Position numbers and translations under genes: made by a program
Part shown: piece after piece, positions 57,268-64,000 of the stretch
Numbering within the stretch: the first letter of the stretch is position 1
Layout: each line of letters begins with the position of its first letter
Notes under the pieces: model-generated
The model's input: only the letters and a program-made list of their open reading frames with translations
What the model was told of the DNA's origin: nothing
Databases searched by the model: none
Assembly (NCBI RefSeq): GCF_036588685.1
Contig: NC_086379.1
Location: 74,617,727-74,681,726, forward strand
Direction of reading: 5' to 3'
DNA: 64,000 bases
Origin: Mytilus trossulus
Lineage: Eukaryota > Mollusca > Bivalvia > Mytilida > Mytilidae

Positions 57268-58040
57268 GGCACGGGACATTTGCGCTTTTTCATAGGACAT
57301 TTGCGCTTTTTTTTGTGGACACTTGCGCTTCAAAACATAGGACATTTGCGCTTTTTAAAAATGGACATTTGCGCTTTTCACATAGGACATTTGCGCTTTT
57401 TTTATATATATATCTATGACTTCCCTTTTCTTTTATCCGGGCTTGGGACCGGCAGGTTTGACCGGGCAGAGTTAAAGTCATTCTTTCTGGTTAAAAGTTT
57501 AAAAATCATTTCATAGCACAAACATGTCATATTGTTGATATTTGATTAAAAGTTTATGTACAGCTAAAAGTACACATTCTTATGAAATAAAACCATGCAT
57601 GTACTGTCATCACAATTACAGGTCAGTTATAGCTTGATATTCGAAGCCCAATGAGTGAACAAATCTTGCTCTTGTTATCTGTCCTGATTGGTACTTAAAT
57701 AAATGATCGAGTTTCTACTTCTCAATTCTTGTTTGGGGAGCCTGTTCATTAATGTACCTAATCATAAACATTTTTTTCATTTACTAGTCTCTATAACTTT
57801 AAACTCCATGTTCAAGACTGTGTAAATGTGAACTAACTATAATGACAAATATAAGTTATTTTTTTTAACTTAATGATTACTTCTCATTAAGATTACAGGT
57901 AGACCACTTTAGGTAAAAAGCGCAAATGTCCGGTCAATTTAATACAGGTGAATCAAAATTGAAAGCGCAAATGTCCATAGTATTTGAAGCGCAAATGTCC
58001 TATCGTTTTACAGGTAAAAAAGCGCAAACGTCCTGTGCCC
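57268..58040. mobile_element. 773-bp non-autonomous DNA element with 9-bp target duplication (Mutator-like?)
   Basis: It is flanked by perfect direct repeats GTTTGAGAC (57259-57267 and 58041-58049). Its ends GGCACGGGACATTTGCGC and, inverted, GGGCACAGGACGTTTGCGC mirror each other. Each arm is a run of GGACATTTGCGCTTTT copies (six on the left up to 57400, four on the right from 57918). The interior is unrelated to any gene. A 9-bp duplication with long repeat-containing inverted ends fits Mutator-like elements, but no transposase is present to prove it. Confidence 0.85.
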
Positions 58041-58204
58041 GTTTGAGACTGAAATGATCGCATGGCGACAACACCGTGCCATCAAGTACAAACAAGGCTG
58101 GAAGTATTAAGATCAAAAGTAAAGGAAGTATTGCAATTCAAAGATACCGTTACAATAAAACAGTTTGTTAATGGGTGCAATAACTTAAGTTTATGTGTAA
58201 TAGG

Positions 58205-58443
58205 CTGGGTTGTATGCACTCGTATATACTGTTTCCACGGAAAATTTCCCCTGTTGGTTAGGTGTCAAATACCCCCTCCAGAGTATGTTTTACATGCACT
58301 CGTATATACTGCTTTCATAGAAACTTTCCCCTCTTAGTTCGATGTAAAATACCCCTCGAGAGGCTGGGTCACATGCACTCGTATATACTGTTTTCACAGA
58401 TATTTTTTCCCTATTGGTTAGGTGTAAAATACCCCCTCGAGTG
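58205..58443 (+). repeat. three tandem copies of an about 80-bp unit
   Basis: ATGCACTCGTATATACTG occurs at 58214, 58294 and 58373. Each copy is followed by TTTCCCCT or TTTCCCT and AAATACCCCCTC blocks. The frames at 58062-58337 and 58262-58444 run through the array and are not counted as genes. Confidence 0.85.
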
Positions 58444-60535
58444 ACACATTTCCAACAAAGATAGTTTCTTTACAAACTTCTCAAAATAAACCTGGTATAC
58501 AATTCTCCGTCTGAAGTATTGCGTTAAGAATTTGGGTTTGACAGATTTAATTCAAAATAGTATTAAAACCTCGTTTGATTTTCTTTGTGAAATTTGACAA
58601 GTACCCGACTGATGAACAGAATTACACGTCGGCTTTAATTGATCCTAAACATTAGAAGTAATTATAAAGGAGAAGGGATCTCACGATTTGACGCCCATTT
58701 TGAAGAGGGTATTAAGTCACAGCTCGACCTCTCCGCCTCCATTGTACGACGTTCGGCCTTTAAGCTGTTTAGACTAGCACACATGCTGTGATCAAAAGAA
58801 TTCAGGTATGTGTCAATCAAATTTACCTTTCAGGTGCGATGATTGACAGGTAATCTTATTTAGCTGCAGGTTGTAGTATTTGATTGATTTTCTACTTTAT
58901 AATGTTTACTCTTTACATGGTTGTAATATTCTTGTCGATAAAATCCCTATGTTATATTACCAATCAGGTGAAAATTACATGACAATATTGACAATGTCAA
59001 TAAGTTTTATATTTGGTTTATAATGGTTACCGCGTACTAGATTCAAATCTATTCATTTATTTAAACCGTGTTTTGCTTTGTTTAAACTTGACGAGTTCAC
59101 GGAACAATGTTTTATCATTTAAATAAGATTGTTAAGCTGCATCACAACGTGTTTGATTACTTAATTCGTCATTTACCCCAATGTCAACCATAACATCCCC
59201 AGTTAATTTGAAAACGTAGACAGCCTCAATCAACCTCCCGCCAAATTCCAAGGAATCTAAAACGACAACTGCGTGTCTTGGTACCAATAGTAACAAGTGT
59301 CTGAGCTCCTAGCACCATTAGTATGTAAATAGTAACAGTTGGTATAGATCAAAGTTACTAACGATAAAAAGGTGACAAAATTAGTATTTGAGGCCAAAAA
59401 CAAAGCAAAACATTACATTTCAGAGATATATTAATTACAGAGAAACTAATGGAAAAGTTTATTCACGGTTTCCCGCCAGATTAGCTTGGTAACAACAGCG
59501 CTATCATAAACATGTCATTTTGTGTATATTTTTTGGAATAATGAGGGAAAAATCCTCAATTATAGACGGTTAGTATAATTAAAAGGCGCCATATCCTTGC
59601 TTGTTATGGAAATGTAGTCGTTGTATTGAATTTATTTCTTGAAACAGATTAAAAACATGTCACATGAAAGCGATTGCTTCTCCACTAATATTAATAACCA
59701 CGTATACAATCAAATACATCTATCATGGAGCGATTTATCACAATAACTCCTGTTCAATTCCTATTTCAACTTCACACAGTGCATATCAAATCTTATCTGT
59801 TTTAACAAATGTTCGCTCTGTTAAAAATGAAAAATTACAGAAACACATACTTTATGACCATTAATAATAACTACAACAGCAAGAAAAAACATTCCATTCA
59901 TGATGTAGAAAGCAGTTGCAGGATTATAAGGTGGACTTTCAATACCTCTATATATCTTTACTCATAAAACATGAGAGCTATAGAATAGAATAGAATAGAA
60001 TATTTTTATTTACCAAATTAGGGCCCCAGGAGGGCATATTATACAGACAATATTATTATAAACAATAACATATGCAATACACACACAATAAAATATATGT
60101 ATCAAGCTATATATCCCTGCTTCTCGACACACACACTTATTGCGTACAATTGAAAGTAATTTTTATTCAGACTTATATTTCAAATTGGACATCCAGTTTG
60201 TGAGTGCTGTACCCTTCAGCATATCTGTCAAAGAAAAATCTATCTGTAGATCAAGGATTTTACAGATTACGAAAAGAAAGCTTTTTACTTTCAAAACCAC
60301 TAGATATGTTATACGTTTTCCTACACGCAAGTTAACTTTCCTGTAATAACCTAACTGAAACTTACATGTTACCCTGGTCTTGTTCTATTGAGCCATATTC
60401 AAGTACTGACGAATTTCTTTTGAAATGCGGTTCATCTGCACATATATTCATTACTCATTATTAATAGTAACATCTTTTTTACAGATAGAAGAAACGTTTA
60501 AGGAATGAAAGGTACAGAAATAACCCTGGTTTTTA
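58444..60535. other. gene-free stretch
   Basis: TAGAATAGAATAGAATAG at about 59980-60000 followed by TTTTTATTTACCAAATTAGG may be a LINE 3' tail. The region 58680-58800 is less AT-rich (CTCGACCTCTCCGCCTCC) and ends in a donor-like CAGGTATGT, but no coding frame supports an exon. Confidence 0.4.
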
Positions 60536-60549
60536 TGCACATATTCTAA

Positions 60550-60835
60550 GCCAGGACGGCCTGTTGTTAAGTGCTTTTCGTTTTTTAGTTTGGTTAATAT
60601 TTGTTTTCTAGTTTCACGTTTTTTTTATATAGAGTATTGACCGTTGTTTTTCCTGTTTGAATTGTTTTACGCTAGCCTTATCAGTTCGGGGGCTTATATA
60701 GCTTGCTGTTTGGTGTTAACCAAGGCTTCGTGTTGAAGGCCGTACTTTGACTTAAAATTGTTAACTTTTTATGCATTGTGAATTGGAGAGTTCATGGTCA
60801 CATTGGCACTCGTACCACAACTAGTATGCTAAATT
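60550..60835 (-). repeat. mussel dispersed repeat (GCCAATGAGACAACT family), reverse copy
   Basis: Read on the minus strand it runs from GAGTGCCAATGTGACC through GTACGGCCTTCAACACGAAG and GCTATATAAGCCCCC. It is a diverged copy of the 19283 element, continuing further 3'. Confidence 0.75.
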
Positions 60836-62740
60836 CACCCCACAAAAAACAAAAACACTGAAACAATTAAAAAAAGAATAAAGAAATAATTTGGCGAATT
60901 GGTTAACCAAACAAACCAACCAATTATTTAAAGCTCAAGAGGCAACACATTCAAGTTCGCCAAAACATTGGTCCTCACAATCTTTTATGATTGTGAAGAA
61001 TGAAAAATGGTGATTTAACTTGCGAGTGTCTGGAATTATAAGTAATAAGAGTAATGCATATCTTCCTTGTTGTCTAGATTACAGACACATCATACATATC
61101 CCACATGATGGTAATTTATTATTTATTTGATTCACTTTACTACTTAAGTGACAGGATTTGACGGGAAGATGATGAACGATGATGGTTAACATCTATCATT
61201 AGCACGCTAACTACATGTAAATACTCTTTCTTTTATTCACCTGTCAAATTAATGGCGGACACCGTGTTGTTGGCTATACAACACCCCCGACATTTTGTAT
61301 TAGGGGTGTTTAGAACTGTTTTTCCTTGTTACAAATAATAAGAAATTTGTCATTGTCTAAATGACAACTTCTTGTCTACATTAATGAGTAAATGTGGTAA
61401 ACCGAAACAAAAAGTCTTAAAATTAGATAGGTTTTTGACACAAACAAGAAATATCTGTATGGTTGTCGCCGATTTATTCACTTTTAATGAACTGTATATG
61501 ATAATTGTTAGAAGCCCAATCTTATTGTTCACAGTCTACACTATAAATGAGACTCCATCAAAAGTCCAGTCATGAACCAGCTACTTGTAAAGCTAATTCA
61601 ATGGGAAAGCGTTACTGATGACTGTAAATCAAGAAAAGCGCTTCGGACGCATGAACTATGTAACTTGTTGTTTTAATTTTTTGATCATAAATTTTTCTTT
61701 GACATTCAAATTTATTTATTTTCTATAATCTCTGAGTTTCTCTCATATCTCTTCTTACCATTAACAAGTATAAATTGGGGAAGTGTTCGCGAGAAACAAA
61801 ACAGATCATACTTACGGAATTATCCAGTTTTTCTATTATGAAAAATGTGTTTACGTCACACAATATTTTTATGTTTATTAACAGTAAAGTTTAATGTTCG
61901 TTATCGCGAAATATCATCTTATTATGGAACATAAAGCATACAAATTATATCGTTATAAGTAAAGGTTGAAAAGGTACAACTCGGTGCAATCTTGAATGAA
62001 TGTACTATAAAAAAAATTTATAATGGAATTAGAATAAGAATTCAACTTGCATATACATCATTGGTTATAACGTTACTCGTGTTTGCAATTTTAAATATAG
62101 CTATGCAGAATGGATCGTTTTTGATCCGATGTAAACTTTATAGTTGTGCAACATTTTGAATATAAGATTCCAAAGGTGAATTTCTAAATTGATTGGTTTC
62201 TGTTTGAAGGCTTCCTGGAGCTCAGTTTACATCAAGTAATATGCATTATGTTCGAATATTTTTGTTCCTTTCGATAGGTTTGTAAAGAATAGATGGCATA
62301 CTAATAAGCTGGGTAATGACTCGACTTTTGCTGGTATGTCGTTAATATATATTACGAACATTAAAGTACCCTGGTCCCAGTACAGATCCCTTTGAGGCGT
62401 CAGATATTACAAATCATCAACATTATAGAATATTTTCTCAGTCAAGTTGCACCAAGTTGCGGAGTTAATATGAAGTCATTCTGTCTGTACATTTGACAGG
62501 ACAATGCAATATGAATATACAGAAAGTTTTTTACTAGACCGACAATCTGACTCAATTTGTAACGTTCTAGCTCACAAGGAATAGATATAACCCTATACCT
62601 GTACAAACTTGCGTACCTAGGCATTGTTTGCTCTTACTCCTAAATGACGCGTGCTTAACGGATAATAAAGTCATCCTAGTCGGGCGGTTATATGGTACTC
62701 ACAACAAAATAAGGTTTTACAATTCACATGTATAAAATTG
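60836..62740. other. gene-free stretch
   Basis: No exon, RNA gene or structured repeat was recognised. Confidence 0.45.
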
Positions 62741-62744
62741 AGAA

Positions 62745-63371
62745 TGGAAATGGGGAATGTGTCAAAGAGACAACAACCCGACCAAATAAAAAAAACAACA
62801 GCAGAAGGTCACCAACAGGTCTTCAATGTAGCGAGAAATTCCCGCACCCGGAGGCGTCCTTCAGCTGACCCCTAAACAAATATATACTAGTTCAGTGATA
62901 ATGAACGCCATACTAATTTCCAAATTGTACACAAGAAACTAAAATTAAAATAATACAAGACTAACAAAGGCCAGAGGCTCCTGACTTGGGACAGGCGCAA
63001 AAATGCGACGGGGTTAAACATGTTTCTGAGATCTCAACCCTCCCCCTATACCTCTAACCAATGTAGAAAAGTAAACGCATAACAATACGCACATTAAAAT
63101 TCAGTTCAAGAGAAGTCCGAGTCTGATGTCAGAAGATGTAACCAAAGAAAATAAACAAAATGACAATAATACACAAATAACAACAGACTACTAGCAGTTA
63201 ACTGACATGCCAGCTCCAGACTTCAATTAAACTGACTGAAAGATTATGATTTCATCATATGAACATCAGGCACAATCCTTCCCGTTAGGGGTTTAGTATC
63301 ATACCATCATAACATATATGAGAAGAACATAACCCGTGTCATGCCAACAACTGTTTTTAGAATAAATGTGT
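62745..63371 (-). mobile_element. 3' untranslated tail of the RT-encoding retroelement
   Basis: On the minus strand this follows the RT frame directly. It contains a segment (plus-strand GTCAAAGAGACAACAACCCG, 62760) repeated at 12345-12430, and TTGGGACAGGCGCAAAAATG, related to 19550-19650. TTCATCATATGAACATCAGG (63253) resembles the 56-base repeats at 31801 and 33825. The dispersed copies elsewhere are therefore probably 5'-truncated members of this or a related element. Confidence 0.6.
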
Positions 63372-63932
63372 TTAGTGCCGACGCAAAGACCTTATCAGTG
63401 ACTCAATATTAACGCCAAAATATGCAATCTTTAATGACTTGACAACAGTATCGTAATTATATCCCTTCTTAATAAGTCTATTCAAAGGTTTTGTAAGTTT
63501 CTGAGGTGAATACTGACACCTTTGAGCATTATAAAGAATATTTCCATAAAAAATTGGATGTGAAATACCTGAACGTATAAAAAGTCTGCAAGTTGAGCTA
63601 TATTTACGAATGCTGTCTTTATACCGATGATAAAATTTAGTAAATGTTTTGACTAGTTTGTGATATCGAAAACCCTGGTGTAATAATTTTTCAGTAATAC
63701 ATAAATTTCTCTCGTTAAAATCTAAAACATTGTTACATACACGAGCGAATCGTACAAGTTGAGATATATAAACACCGTAAGATGGTGACAAGGGAACGTC
63801 ACCATCTAAAAACGGATAATCAACGATAGGAAATGAAAAATCATCCCTTTTATCATAAATTTTAGTATTCAGCTTTCCGTTAGTGATATAGATATCAAGA
63901 TCGAGGAAAGGGCAGTATAAATGACGTGGCAT
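63372..63932 (-). CDS. reverse-transcriptase C-terminal region of a retroelement (5' incomplete)
   Basis: An uninterrupted minus-strand frame encodes CPFLDLDIYITNGKLNTKIY, then YDKRDDFSFPIVDYPFLDGD and SYGVYISQLVRFARVC, ending in a poorly conserved region before TAA. This is the RT thumb/connection portion of a reverse-transcriptase family widespread in mussels, corals and other marine invertebrates. The catalytic palm (YxDD) would lie upstream, at and beyond the right edge. The frame upstream of the ATG stays open only to about 63976, where an in-frame TAG occurs, so either a frameshift lies near the edge or the copy is broken there. Compared with the remnant at 27490-28990 this copy is better preserved and belongs to a distinct lineage. 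The exact class (Penelope-like or other non-LTR) is not decided. Confidence 0.75.
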   Translation of the reverse strand: MPRHLYCPFLDLDIYITNGKLNTKIYDKRDDFSFPIVDYPFLDGDVPLSPSYGVYISQLVRFARVCNNVLDFNERNLCITEKLLHQGFRYHKLVKTFTKFYHRYKDSIRKYSSTCRLFIRSGISHPIFYGNILYNAQRCQYSPQKLTKPLNRLIKKGYNYDTVVKSLKIAYFGVNIESLIRSLRRH

Positions 63933-64000
63933 GTATCGGATTACTGAGGATAGAAGACGTAACCTTACCAGGCTCTACACAGCCTAAAATGGGACTTCTA

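Noticed and set aside
58062..58444. overlapping frames as a gene
   Set aside because: They run through an approximately 80-bp tandem array and start next to a transposon target duplication.
58680..58806. GC-richer segment with CAGGTATGT as a 5' exon of another gene
   Set aside because: No open frame or partner exon could be found; possible non-coding exon cannot be judged without transcripts.

Overview
The window is animal nuclear DNA, AT-rich and full of repeats, with spliced genes that have GT-AG introns. Several dispersed repeats are ones I know from marine mussels (Mytilus and relatives), for example the one carrying GCCAATGAGACAACT and the one ending in a GCTCACCTGG/CCAGGTGAGC hairpin. 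A bivalve, most likely a mytilid mussel, is therefore the best reading. That assignment rests on recognition, not on a search.

Three spliced protein genes can be supported. (1) Positions 3134-5859 (+) hold the last four coding exons of an integrase-core (DDE, retroviral-integrase-like fold) protein; its first catalytic Asp and N-terminus lie upstream of the visible exons. (2) Positions 9443-19128 (-) hold eleven phase-consistent exons of a HECT-type E3 ubiquitin ligase of the invertebrate G2E3-like kind, with the catalytic Cys present; a possible first exon lies at 24538-24571. Genes 1 and 2 face tail to tail. (3) Positions 51077-52950 (-) hold a complete two-exon NET-family zinc-finger co-repressor (Nocca/Elbow/Tlp-1; vertebrate ZNF503/ZNF703). 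It has a CCAAT/CRE-containing upstream region and about 26 kb of gene-free DNA on its 3' side.

The rest is transposon-derived or unassigned. Positions 0.7-2.9 kb, 10-11.3 kb, 20.6-23.5 kb and 57.3-58.0 kb hold non-autonomous DNA elements whose inverted ends are built of many short direct repeats of a family-specific motif. The one at 57268-58040 has a perfect 9-bp target duplication. Two tandem Harbinger/Tourist-like elements (21317-22667) sit inside another. tRNA-derived SINEs lie at 8.7-9.1 and 13.3-13.9 kb. A decayed reverse transcriptase lies at 27.5-29.0 kb and a better preserved RT fragment fills the right edge (63.4-64 kb). Tandem arrays occur at 25.06 kb (64-bp palindromic unit), 35.2 kb (353-bp unit), 40.4 kb (nine identical 39-bp units) and 58.2 kb (about 80-bp unit).

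No rRNA, true tRNA, CRISPR array or bacterial operon was seen. There is no clear functional pathway linking the three genes: the zinc-finger gene is a developmental regulator, while the integrase and HECT genes may both belong to expanded or transposon-derived families.
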